A DNA stretch of 64,000 bases from Rhizomys pruinosus. Lineage: Eukaryota; Chordata; Mammalia; Rodentia; Spalacidae. Positions within the stretch are counted from its first letter, which is position 1. Every line of letters begins with the position of its first letter. The notes below the pieces were generated by a model. That model was not told the DNA's origin and did no database searches. It was given only the letters and a program-made list of their open reading frames with translations. Shown piece after piece: positions 34,423 to 44,695 of the stretch. A program made the translations under genes and the position numbers. The stretch covers positions 4,774,144 through 4,838,143 of the forward strand of contig VZQC01004693.1 of assembly GCA_009823505.1 (NCBI GenBank), read 5' to 3'.

Positions 34423-34753
34423 ATGGCATTCTTGCCGTCACAGAGCTGCTGCTTGCTGCACACAGGCATGGCCTCTCTCTGGTCAGCTCTACTTGCTGTC
34501 TAGAGCTCTCCTTGATGGACAGTCCATGTTCCTGGAATCTCCAACTTTCTGGGATCTCCATTGCCAATTAGACTTCACACACCACCCCCCTTGTTGCATA
34601 TTGCTCTGTCAGAGGCTCCCTGTAGGAAATGCAACACTGCTGCATGTTGCCTGAGCTCCTGGGCTTTTCTCAAAAAGCTGGTCACAGGTCTCCAGGATAC
34701 AGTGACTCTTGAATTCTCCATGGCTGCAAAACCAGTGCCATGTGGATGAGGCT
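34423..34753. repeat. LTR-element internal-like sequence (tentative)
   Basis: ctggaatctccaactttctg and ggatctccattgcc correspond in order to about 62680-62712 (ttggcatctctaacttc, ggggtctctactgaatctc). This suggests that both are pieces of one long rodent LTR-element internal region. Confidence 0.4.
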
Positions 34754-35071
34754 GTGATTGGCTGCCAGCAGGAGAGGCAGTGTTGTGGACTACAGCTGCA
34801 GTGGCTGTGATTGGCTGCCTGCAGGAGAGGCAGCGTCCTGGACTACAGCTGCAGTGGCTGTGATTGGCTGCCTGCAGGAGAGGCAGTGTCCTGGACTACA
34901 GCTGCAGTGGCTGTGATTGGCTGCCTGCAGGAGAGGCAGTGTCCTGGACTACAGCTGCAGTGGCTGTGATTGGCGGCCTGCAGGAGAGGCAGTGTCCTGG
35001 ACTATAGCTGCAGTGGCTGTGATTGGCTGCCTGCAGGAGAGGCAGTGTCCTGGACTACAGCTGCAGTGGCT
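34754..35071. repeat. 53-bp minisatellite, six copies
   Basis: gtgattggctgcc (or gtgattggcggcc) starts units at 34754, 34807, 34860, 34913, 34966 and 35019, exactly 53 bp apart. The units are nearly identical (ggcagtgtcctggactac, agctgcagtggct). The first unit is the most diverged, fitting expansion from one side. Confidence 0.97.
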
Positions 35072-35378
35072 TCTCTTTGCTGGGTGACCTCTTTAGTAAC
35101 TGTGGCCCTTTGCACTTGCTTCACAGCAGTTTTAAAAGATTTCATACACCTTTGCTGAACGAATTGTGTGTTTCTCACAACTTTCTGCTTTAGAGACTTG
35201 CTGAAGACCTGTCTAAAATCAGCCAGCAATAACCATGTCACAGGCCAATAGCAATGCTGTCTTGATATTTCTTTTGTAGAATTAATTGATTGCTTTCAAA
35301 TTCTGCCTCACTCAAAAATTTCAGAACACAGGTAAAAAAAGTAGCCAGATTCTTTGTCAGAATGTAAAAATGGTCTAG
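35072..35378. other. AT-rich LTR-internal-like sequence
   Basis: Continues the probable LTR-element internal region on the other side of the minisatellite. AT-rich, no gene. Confidence 0.4.
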
Positions 35379-35388
35379 CTACCAATTG

Positions 35389-35419
<31 letters not shown>

Positions 35420-35570
35420 TGAGACAGGGTCTCCCTGTAGCTCCAGCTGTCCTGGAACTCACTCTGTAGACCAGGCTGGCCTTGAACTCACAGAGATCTG
35501 CCTGCCTCTGCCTCCCAAGTGCTAGGATTAAAGGTGTGCGCCACCACACCTGGCTACCAATAGGTTCTTT
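35379..35570 (-). mobile_element. B1 SINE, antisense, with 17-bp TSD
   Basis: The T-run at about 35393-35420 is the reversed poly(A). Then gagacagggtctccctgtag runs through to the reversed B1 head ccaccacacctggct. The target duplication ctaccaattggttcttt (35379-35395) recurs as ctaccaataggttcttt (35554-35570) with one mismatch. About 135 bp, near full length. Confidence 0.96.
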
Positions 35571-36369
35571 ATGCCCATCTGATGTTCTCTGGGCACATTT
35601 CTGTCAGCATTCTAGCTTAAACTCCCATCAGAACCCTATTAAGCCTAGCTTCTAGCATCCTCAGACATGTCTAGGCAGTCTCCAAACTCTTCCACATTCT
35701 TCCTGCAGATCATTCTCAAAGTCCTCAGAACTGTGTGGTGAGGTATCGGCTCATGGTTTTGGTGGCAGCAGAGGACACTCTCGGTGGCTCTGTACCTTCT
35801 GCAGCAGCAGGAGTGAGCCAGAAGCAGACACTGGGCTGCTACCTTCAAAGGCCCTTGTCACTGGCTTTTACCAGCTAGATGTTGCTGCCCCTGATAGGTC
35901 CACTAGCCCAGAGCAAACATTCAAACCATGAGCCTGTGGGGACAAGTGTGATTCAAACCATGCCACCAAAGGTGCCCAGGTTGGCCAACAACCGCAGCAG
36001 GTAGAGAAGGGCTGGCACAAGCTCTCCCTGACAGGCTTAGGAGGCTTTGCTGGCCCTCAAGCTCCAGATGTGGGTGGAAAGGGCGTGTCTCTGCTGTTAG
36101 AAGCCACAATTTGTGGCTATCTGTCCCATAGTTCTCTTTGACTTGGCCCTTGTAATTCCTGGAAAAGGATCAGGGCAGTGGTCTGTGTGTTGCCAGAATC
36201 CCCGTGTCAGCTGAGGAGCCCACATGTCGGGTAACCTGGGACATCAGGACTCCCCAGCTGGTACAAAGGATCCTGAGGAAAGATTCCCAGCCTCTGTGCT
36301 TACAGCATGAAGAGACAGCCACTGCCTTACGTGGCCAGTTTCCAGGAGGGACGTCATTTATACTTCAGA
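35571..36369. other. Noncoding stretch with LTR-element remnants
   Basis: 35900-35990 (catgagcctgtggggacaag, attcaaaccatgccaccaaa) resembles 62297-62355 (catgagcctgtgggggacag, attcaaacacaacattcc), the junction of the LTR-like repeat and its internal region. No gene. Confidence 0.45.
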
Positions 36370-36772
36370 GAGCTCTTCTTTTTTTTTTTTTTTTTTTTTT
36401 TTGAGACAGGGTCTCCGTGTAGCTCTGGCTGTCCTGGAACTCACTCTGTAGACCAGGCTGGCCTCGAACTCACAGAGATCCTCCTACCTCTGCCTCCCAA
36501 GTGCTAGGATTAAAGGCGTGCGCCACCACGCCCGGCATTTATTTATTTCTGTATGTGTATCAATGTACTGTCTGCATGCAAGTCTGTGCACCCGTGTCGT
36601 GCAATGCTGCGGAGGTCAGAAGAGGGTGTCAGATTCCCCTGGAACTGGAGTTCTCCTGGAATTGGAGTCTCAGACGGCTCTTGGCCGCCATGTGGGTGCT
36701 GGGGATCGAACCCGGGTCCTTTGTAAGAGCGGTCGGCACTCTTAACCGCTAGGCCATCTCTTGAGCTCTTCT
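36370..36772 (-). mobile_element. B2-B1 composite SINE, antisense, inside one 10-bp TSD
   Basis: Read on the minus strand: target copy, B2-type long form (36762 to about 36537, second duplicate ctggaattggagtc), then directly a complete B1 (gccgggcgtggtggcgc) with a long poly(A), then target copy. The duplication gagctcttct is at 36370-36379 and 36763-36772. No separate duplication is seen at the B2/B1 junction, where the B2 tail is only aaataaataaat. Either the B1 inserted into the B2 A-tail, or the two were retroposed as one chimeric transcript. Confidence 0.88.
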
Positions 36773-37427
36773 GAATTAGCCCAGCCTCAAACCTCCAGTG
36801 AAAGGGGTGGACAAGGCTTTGAGGTATGGACTCCCAGGCCCTGGGAGAGGGTGGGATTGGGGGTGGGAGCAGGGGCAGGTCCTACAGTACACACATCGCT
36901 CTGAGATGAGGACGGCACCCCACTAACCATGGACGTTCACAAAGCAGTGTGAGAGCAACAGCAAGCTAACCGAATAAGAGCTGATCAGGATGTGCCGACA
37001 CAGTCATCCTGGGTAATAGATTTTGTCTGTTTGTGTGTGTTTCTGTATTTACTAAATTCCCTGTAATGGTGATATATTCCTTCAATAGTGAAAAATCTTT
37101 TCCTTTAAAGGGCCCTGATTTAGAGGTGAATACTGACGCTTATAGGCCACAAGCATCCACGGCTATAGGCCAAGACTGTTTCTGGCTACGTGCCCATGTG
37201 GGTGACTTCCTGGCAACTGCCTGACAGGACAGAGCAGACTGTGGGTGAGGCAATTATCTGCTGGCTTCCAACCAGTGATTCATAGTTTTAGAGAGTTCTC
37301 CAAACAGCGCTCAGCTCAGCGATTCTCCTCTGAACACTGCCAGGCCCTAGCTTGTGTGTACATGGAGGATACCAAGCTATGGTGCTAGAAACTAGAGAAA
37401 AATTGACTTACGTTTTGTCAATTCATT
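36773..37427. other. Noncoding stretch, no feature seen
   Basis: No gene recognised. Confidence 0.5.
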
Positions 37428-37614
37428 AAAAGTTAACCTTAACAAGCTGGGTGTGGTAGCACATGCCTTCAATACTAGTACTTGGGAGGCAGAGGCACGT
37501 GGTTCTCTGTGAGTTCAAGGCCACCTGGTCTACAGAGTGAGTTCCAGGACAGCCAGAGCTATGGGGAGATCCTGTCTCAAAAAGCCCAAAAATCCCCCAA
37601 AAGTTAACCTTAAC
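37428..37614 (+). mobile_element. B1 SINE, sense, with exact 16-bp TSD
   Basis: aaaagttaaccttaac is exact at 37428-37443 and 37599-37614. The body runs from agctgggtgtggtagc to gagatcctgtctcaaaaa and is near full length, with a short A/C-rich tail. Confidence 0.96.
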
Positions 37615-37726
37615 GAAGCCACTACATCACTACATTTCAACATAGATAACATACTTTGATGAAAATGATATTTTCATCAAAATAAAAAGGGAGAAAAAAG
37701 CACTACTTTGTTTCTTTAGTGTTTCT

Positions 37727-37730
<4 letters not shown>
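37615..37730. other. AT-rich spacer with a short palindrome
   Basis: tgatgaaaatgatattttca followed by tcaaaat forms a short inverted repeat around 37655-37682. No gene. Confidence 0.4.

Positions 37731-37761
<31 letters not shown>
37731..37761. repeat. (TG)n microsatellite
   Basis: About 15 TG units. It is the variable CA/TG portion of the B3-like SINE tail interrupted by the adjacent LTR. Confidence 0.9.
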
Positions 37762-37763
<2 letters not shown>

Positions 37764-37767
37764 CATA

Positions 37768-38184
37768 CATAGCATTGTAGTTTGTCTTCCATTGCTGTGA
37801 CAAAAGACTCTGACCGACACCAACTTGGGGAGGAAAGGGTTTATTCAGCTCACATATCCTGGGTTACAGTTCTCACTCAGGGAGCCCAAGGCAAGGACTC
37901 AGGGCAGGAACCTGGAGGCAGGAGCTGAAGCACAGGCCATGGAGGAATGCTGTTCACTGGCTTGCTTCCCTGGCCCATGCCCAGCCTGCCCTCTTATATG
38001 GTACACAACAACCTGCCCAGGGTGGCACCACCCATAGTGGGCTGGGCCCTCCCACACTGCCCAACAGTCAAGACAATACTCCACAGTCATGGCCACAGGC
38101 CAATCCAATGGAGCCAATTCCCCAGTTGAGGCTCCCTCAACCCAGGTGTGTCAAGTTGACACTAAAGCTATCCAGCACACATAG
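37768..38184 (-). mobile_element. Solo LTR, antisense, MaLR/ERVL-like with 5-bp TSD
   Basis: The LTR body is about 37773-38179 (minus strand begins tgtgctggatagc). It is flanked by catag at 37768-37772 and 38180-38184. On the minus strand it contains the poly(A) signal context gaataaaccctttcc and ends near ctacaa. It is clearly the same family as the sense LTR at 54211-54595. No internal region is attached, so it is a solo LTR left by recombination. A 5-bp duplication fits ERVL/MaLR-type integrases. The family name is not certain. Confidence 0.8.
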
Positions 38185-38305
38185 TGTGTGTATGGAGTTC
38201 AGAGGACAACCTGAGGTAGTCAATAGTCAGTTTCCTCCTTCCATCATGTGAGTCCTGGGGATTGAACTTGGATTGTCAGACTTACAGGCATCTCCGTAGC
38301 TTTAT
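38185..38305 (-). repeat. B3-like SINE fragment, antisense, split by the solo LTR
   Basis: ggagttcagaggacaacctg, then ttccatcatgtgagtcctg and ggattgaacttgg is the reversed body of a B3-type SINE. Its (TG)n part is on the left side of the LTR at 37731-37761. Confidence 0.75.
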
Positions 38306-39874
38306 TGTTTTTCCTTAAAAGTGGTCTAGTGCCTGGCTTGATGAAGACAGCTGGACTTCCCAGCTGCTTCTGCTTCTACCTGTGGTCACGAGCGTCTTCA
38401 CAAGTGTGGCTTTACACAGACTGTAGCTGGAGAATTGAGTCTTCAGTTGAATTTAGGTCATTGTGCATGCTGTTCTTTGTACATTAAGTGTCTTAATCAA
38501 TTCAGAGAAGATTATGGAGGCATATTTTTTAAAAAGAACATTTCTTCATTTGTTACCTGAAAATCCACAGGTCTGTCTTGACCCGTCTGACTGATTTTAC
38601 AGACTTACCATTGGTCTTTGGGAAAGTGCTGGTGTGTTTCCTTGTGTGGTCTGCCCAGTGTGGGGTCATCTTTTCACGTCAGCACTGTTTGAGCTACCTG
38701 GTGGGGCCGTACCAAACTCGCCATGCAAGCTGTCCACAGTTCTAGTTTCTGTTTGCGAGTTTGACTCTTATATCATTGGCACTGTTCTGCCTACGGGCTT
38801 TTTTTAAAAGTCAAAGTTTCATTTTGTTCATTCTTAAGACAATGTCTGCTGAATACCAAGTTTGATTAACCACAGTTTGAACCCCATGAGCTTTTTCAAG
38901 TTCAAATGCTGCTGTATAGGAAAGGTGGCTTATTTTAGATAAAGGCTGAAACATCCCATGGGCTCTATTCCAGTCCGAGGTGCACAGAGAGGCATTCTTA
39001 TGTATACCTTCCACCAAAAAGATGCCTCCCCAAGGGCTGTGGATTTTAAACATTAGCCAATTCGGACTGCTTCACCCAGGAGGCCTCACAGGGGGCTTGC
39101 GTTCTGCTCCCCGCAGGTGTGTGCTGAGTGTCACGATGGGTCCTGAAACTTCTGCTGCCACCACCATGTTTCAGGTTCAGACACCAGTACCGGCAACTGG
39201 TTTGGTATCATCAAAGTAGAGATCTACACCGTGGCATTTCCCTCAGTAGTGGGGTCAGTGTGGCTGGGGAGGTCATGGGTGTCAAGAGCTATGTGTATTG
39301 ATACATGTAGAGTGGGGGAGTCCATGGATATTTTCAGTGTTTCTTTGCCTGGAGAGGATTTTGCTGGTCTGAGATCTGCAGAGCTATTCCACACCACCCT
39401 GACCCATTCCGACACAAGAGGCATTCAAGGATGACAACTCTGAAGTGGTGGTATGCCTGCTTTCTCCAAGGAGCTATGGTCTGCCAGAGACAGGGTTGTT
39501 CTTCTAAGACCCTGCCCAGCCCAGCTTCTGGACTGATTCTCTCTGGCTCTGGAAAGGGTTGCAGTGAGGTCCCATTTCTCAGCAGGTTCTTTTCAGGCAC
39601 AAAGGTGGCTTTGTTTCCTTTTCAAACAGCCACGTGGAAGAGCCAGTGCCCAGCCTCTGCGCACACCCGCACCGTGGCTTCTGCAGAGGCGGGGGCAGTG
39701 GGAAGGACCTGCGTGTCCATTTGTAACAGATGTTGAGAAGTGACCTCAGAGCCCCAAATGGTTCCTTAGAACTTGGTCACAGCCGCCTATCGATCAGCCT
39801 CTGTAGCAATGTTTGAATTGAGGAAGATCTATGAGGGGTGTCGACCTGACATCTACATCTGTCACTCTCTTGGA
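38306..39874. other. Noncoding stretch, no feature seen
   Basis: About 1.6 kb of unique-looking sequence. Open frames are short and inconsistent. 38500-38560 is AT-rich. Confidence 0.5.
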
Positions 39875-40127
39875 CCAAGTGAAACTCTTTTTTTTTAAAT
39901 TAATTTATTTGTTTTGTATGTGTATGAATGTACTGTCTGCATGTAGGTTTTTGCACCCGTGTCGTGCAATGCCGCAGAGGTCAGAAGAGGGTGTTGGATT
40001 CCCCTGGAACTGGAGTTAAAGATGGTTCTCGGCCGCCATGTGGGTGTTGGGGAATCCAACTACGGCCCTCTACAAGAGCAGTTGGCGCTCTTAACCGCGA
40101 GGTCATCTCTCCAGCCCCCCAAGTGAA
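39875..40127 (-). mobile_element. B2-type SINE, antisense, short form, with TSD
   Basis: ccaagtgaa at 39875-39883 and 40119-40127 flanks the element. Reversed A/T tail at about 39890-39912, head at about 40117. It lacks the internal duplication (ggaactggagttaaagatgg here). Confidence 0.92.
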
Positions 40128-41149
40128 CTTTTAGCTTTTACCAGGTATGTCCTGAAGATCTGGGTAAATGGTCCATTGTTTTTAGAAGCTTATAGTCTGA
40201 GGAAGACTCTAGGTTGGAGCCAGTGCCTCAGAGAGGACCCAGCAATGGGCAGAAACTTCCATAAGCATTTAACAGTGGAGAAGGGTAGAGTCAACAGCTG
40301 GGTAGGGTCTGGGCCAGGTCCCAGGATTGACATGCATAAAGTTAGACTTCCAGGCCATGAAGTGAGCTAGGGTATGGTCAGAGTCTCTGGTGCCAAACCT
40401 CAGGGCTTCCCCAAATCCATGACCACGCAGGACGGGTGAAGTCCTCTCTGACTTCACCTCTATGAAAGAAGGAACCACAATGCCAGCACACATGTCCTTT
40501 CTCTTTGAAGTCCTTAATCAGCCATGACCATAGTACTATTGCATATCAGATCACCCCAAACTCTGGGGTGTGAAACTTCAAGTGCTCGTGTCAAGAGGCT
40601 TCAGGTCTGAATGACCCAAGCTGTCAGGAGCTTCTGCTGCACCTGCGGGGTGGCTGGACTTGGCTTCTTGCTGAGGGAGGAATCGAATCTGCTCTATGTA
40701 GGTGTATCTGCGGACCAGGCTGAAGAGCAGAAGCTACTATGGAATGTTTGTTTCACAGCAGCTGACACCAGAGCATGGAAAACATAACCACAAAGGTGTA
40801 TCTTCTGTGTGCAAATTCTCCACGGACCCAAACAAGTTACACGGCCAAGACTCAAATCAACGAGCCATGGGGAAGAGAAATAATTAAATGCTGAATCATA
40901 ATTCAAACTCCATCGCCAAGTTCCACCTACTGTGCTTTGAAAGGAGGTCAAGATGGCCAGATCCTGAGTCTAGATAGATCCTGAAAGTGTGCCAGTGCCA
41001 CCCGCCGGCCTGCAGCCTGCTCTAAGTGGGTGAAAAGAAGACTCTATAATGAGCCCGGGCTAGAGCAGGTGGACGAGAATGAGGGGAACATGCCCGAGCC
41101 TCAGGTACAAAAACCATGGCTTTGTCTAGGAGGACAAAGACATGGTTCA
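40128..41149. other. Noncoding stretch, no clear feature
   Basis: 40530-40640 (catatcagatcaccccaaac, ggagcttctgctgcacctg) has words reminiscent of old mammalian LTR repeats but is too diverged to call. No gene. Confidence 0.45.
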
Positions 41150-41400
41150 TCTGGAGTCGGAGCATGAGATACTGCCCTTTGATGGAACAAAGAGATGGGA
41201 CTGGTCCTTGGGATGGTAAATTCTGCTTGTGGAAGGCAATGGAACTGGCCCATGGAGCTGGAGCAGGGACGATGGAACTGGTCCATACCATGCTGTCCTC
41301 TGGTGGAGCAAAGACGTTATAACTGGTTCATGGAGTGCTGTCCTCTGCTGGAGCAGGGACGATAGAACTGGTCCATGGAGTGCTGCCTTTTGGAGGCACA
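41150..41400. repeat. 45-bp degenerate minisatellite, four to five copies
   Basis: ggaactggtccat and variants recur with 'actgg' at 41200, 41244, 41277, 41322 and 41367. The main spacing is 44-45 bp with one short 33-bp unit. Units share gctgtcctctgctggagca. The period divisible by three keeps a plus frame open at 41229-41480 with a Trp-rich 15-residue repeat. Likely an array artefact. Confidence 0.85.
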
Positions 41401-43229
41401 AGGACAGTGGAATTGACCGAGGGACAATCGAAACACCTGGCCATTCTCATGAACATCAGGCTGTGCACTTGAATACATGATGAGGCACTGAGCAGTTAAG
41501 CGGCAAGGGCACCCTGGACTGTGGAGCTGGCTCCAGATTAGTGTGAAAAGGCTACTTCAGTTTTCAGACATGGGTTCTAGCAGGGATTTCCTCCTGGGCT
41601 TGGCTCCCCATTGCCCACCACGCCTCATGGTCAGGCCTGCTTCATCCCTTGCCAACACTTGCCCTCCTTCCCAGGCATAGGGAAGCATGGGACCCCTGAA
41701 GCTCTATGTCCTGCAAGGTTCTGTGCCTTTGTGATTGGCAGGCCCTTGGCCTCCAGCCTCCTTGGTCAGCAGACTTTGCTACTGTCCCTAGGAACTGGAT
41801 ACACTGTACTCAGGAGCCCTTTGGAAGGAGGGTTCTGGAGAGCAGCCTGCATGTCGAGTTCATCTTTATACTTCTGGCCTGCCTTCCATGCCAGACTCTG
41901 AGGGTCCTGAATGAAGACACGAATTACATAATGTGATGGCAAGATGGGACATTTACCTCATTGGTTGCTGCTAGTGCTTAAAAATTAATCTTCAAATTAA
42001 AAAAACCCAAATCTAAATTTCTAGTGCTTGCTAATCCCTGCGGTATAAATCTCCATCCTGGTACAGCTCAGGCATCCAGCACTGTGGTGCTCAGGAGCAG
42101 GCACCAGAAAGTCCAGCCTGTGCCAGTCAGTTCTCAGCCTCCCAACTCCCTCCACAGTGGGGATTTTGGAGCTGTGGGATGAGGGTCAGGCACATGCCTT
42201 GCTAATTCACAAGGTCCAGAAGGGGAGAGTACCATGACTTCCATGCCAGCTTCCAGGTTCTGGAGAAATGACTAAGAGTGAGACAGCCTGTGGCCGCCAA
42301 GTCTGCCTGTGCAGAATAGAGCTCTCCACATTCATTCCACTGTAACTCGTGGCCTCATTTCAGCATCTGGCTCACCAGTTTCCTTCTGTGCTCAGGATGA
42401 ACCCAAGTGGAACCCCCTGTGCTGAGTAGTTCCCTCAGCCTGAGCTGGGGGGCTGCAAGGAGGCTGCGGGTTCTCTGACAGTGCAGGGCCCTTAGTTTCC
42501 TGCCGCTTGGGTCCCTGTGATTGGAGTATCTTCTCTCTCTGTCCTTTATGCTACCCCAAGAGCCCAGACTAGCCATGTTTGAGCCTTCTTGCAAAGTTGG
42601 GGTGAGTAGGGGGACTTATTCTGCGTCTGGGTCACCCCTCGGCTTCCTCCATGCCTTCCTCTGAAGTGCAGGCATACCACCATTCTCCGCAGTTTGCCAG
42701 CTCCAGCACAGCATCCTGTCCTGGACCGAGGACACTTCAGATGGGCCCTGGGCCTCGGGAGCAGGGCGAGGCCAAGGAAAGGTGGACCCCCACTCCAGGC
42801 CAGCCATCGAAGGTTGCTGGTGGGTCAGTGGCTTCCCAACAGCCTCCATGCTGTTTGACAGGTGGGTGCAGAACTGTACCGTCCTATAGGAGTGGCCTTT
42901 GCTGTGTCTTCCTGTCAGTCCCTCACCTTGACAAGGGAGCTGTCGACAGCCAGGTAGGCCTGGGGAAGGGCTGCAGGGAGAAGTGTGGCCTGGCAGTCTC
43001 CAGGGAATTTCACAGACAGACCTCTGTGACACTGAGACAAGGCCTTAGGAAGGAACCAGAGTTGAGATTCTCCTCTCAAGTCTGTTCTTGCTTTGCGGTA
43101 GGGCCCAACCTAGGTCTCAGTTGCTTCCCAAGGGACTCTGGCCTGAGGGTTCTTAGGAGCCACTGACATCCTCTCCCTGGCTTGCATTGGTTCTTGTTTT
43201 ATCAAGCCAGCCATGTACCTGTCAAAAAG
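41401..43229. other. Noncoding stretch, no clear feature
   Basis: 41940-42060 is AT-rich (aaaaattaatcttcaaatta) with TAAT-type words. It could be an old conserved block or degraded repeat. No gene. Confidence 0.45.
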
Positions 43230-43345
43230 GAGAGGTGGGGAGGAGGGAGAGGGAGGGAACAGGGAGGAGGGAAGGAAGGAAGGAAGGAAGGAAGGAAGGA
43301 AGGAAGGAAGGAAAGAAGGGAGGGGAGGAGGAAGGGGGCTGGTGG
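43230..43345. repeat. Purine tract with (GGAA)n microsatellite
   Basis: An almost all-purine plus strand. The uninterrupted tetranucleotide ggaa repeat runs about 43268-43312. Such mirror-symmetric purine tracts can adopt triplex (H-DNA) structure. Repetitive Glu/Lys/Arg-rich frames here are products of the tract. Confidence 0.95.
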
Positions 43346-43794
43346 GATGGGAGAAAGGGGCTGGGCAGGGAGAGGTGGAGGTGGGTGTGCTCGGCCTGGG
43401 AGCCCAGCTTCTCCAGCCTGTCACTGCCATCCAGGTTCTCTGCAGCCTTCAGAACATCATGGGTTTTTCCACACCAGTGCTTTGTTTAAAGCTTTCCTCT
43501 GAGCTCTGTCTCCTGGACGTGCTTACCTTCTTGGACCGGTCTCAAGGCCTTGCCATCTTTCCTTTGGCGAGCAGGTCACCGGCTCAGGACATCCTCGCTT
43601 TTGCCCACATCTTTGTAGGAGTCTGTGGTGGCTGCTCACGGGCTGAGTCATCAAATCCTCCCTTTGCTGTGAGGGCGAATGGCTGCCCTTAATGAGTTCC
43701 TTCAATTCTGGGGAAAGTTGAGCACTTCCCGTACTGACTCCAGCCAGGCTGGATTTTAATTCTCTCCCTGCCCCCATGAGGCTCTGCCACAGGA
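43346..43794. other. Noncoding stretch, no feature seen
   Basis: GC-rich. No gene or repeat recognised. Confidence 0.5.
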
Positions 43795-43935
43795 GTGGGA
43801 CAAGTTAATTAAGTTAAGTAGAGCATCCCAGGGACACAGCTTTCTGGGGTGAAGGGCTAGGAGGCAGATTTGGTAGGAATTTGGACCCAACTGGGTAATT
43901 AGTTTATCTGCAATAAAGGTCTTTAGGGTCAAAGG
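43795..43935. promoter_or_regulatory. Candidate enhancer-like block (speculative)
   Basis: A compact AT-richer island contains gttaattaagtta (43804-43816, HNF1/homeodomain-like), taatta (43896-43901), caataaagg (43911-43919, CDX-like) and agggtcaaagg (43925-43935, DR1 nuclear-receptor-like). It stands out from GC-rich flanks. There is no cross-species alignment here, so this is only a hint. Confidence 0.25.
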
Positions 43936-43965
43936 TTGGGACATCTGGGCCTCCTTTACTGACCC

Positions 43966-44695
43966 AGCAGTGCCCCCTTCTCTGGGGCATAGTGACCCTA
44001 CTCAGTCACCCTGGGGATCCCTCCCTAACAGGCTGTCCACAGAGCCTTCTAGACTGTCCACAGCCAAGTCCCCCAGGCTACTCTGCCCTGAAGGGGAGCC
44101 CTTGTTGGTGTCCTATGTCCTGTTTAACCACCCACCAGGCCACATGACCGACATACCTGCTGCCTTCCACATGGGTGAAAGTGGCCTCCTTGTGGAGTGC
44201 ACAGTTGCATGTTTCCTGGTCCCAATGTCACATGGGACCCTGTGTGCCCTTCCCAGGGAAGAAAGAAGCTAGCAGGGATCACCAGAGTCACCCGGCAGTC
44301 TCCCATGCTCCCACAGGTCTCTGCTTCAGCCAATTTCTGTAGTTACTAGTGGTCCTTGGAGCCACCGGCCTTGCTGCCTCCCTCACCGCTGCTAGAGCAT
44401 TCTTCAAAGCACAGCCAACTTACCTGAGGGCTTGGGGGACCACTGTGGACCAGGGACATTCAGACCCGGGGAGACACATCCTGGCTCCGCAGCAATCTGG
44501 CTCCATGAACGGCAGGAGGGCCCTGCAGCTCGGCTGGGTCCCCTCTACTCCCAGAGCCTCTTCAGGGCAGAGTGGCCCCTGGGGGAATTTGGCTATGGAC
44601 AGTCTAGAAGGCTTTGTGGATGTCCTGTAGGGAGGGACCCCTGAGGTGACCAAGGAGGGTCGCTGTGCCCCAGAGAATGGAGAGGGCACTGCCCC
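43966..44695. repeat. Large imperfect inverted repeat, arms of about 130 bp
   Basis: The left arm (about 43966-44097) and the reverse complement of the right arm (about 44552-44695) share, in order, ttctctggggca, tccctccctaac/tccctccctac, agccttctagactgtcca and actctgccctgaag. About four in five bases match by eye, with a spacer of about 450 bp. Origin unknown: it may be two opposite copies of an unrecognised repeat or an inverted duplication. Confidence 0.85.

Noticed and set aside
43182..43692. Lys/Glu/Gly-rich frames of 100-159 codons
   Set aside because: Direct translation of the purine tract and ggaa microsatellite.
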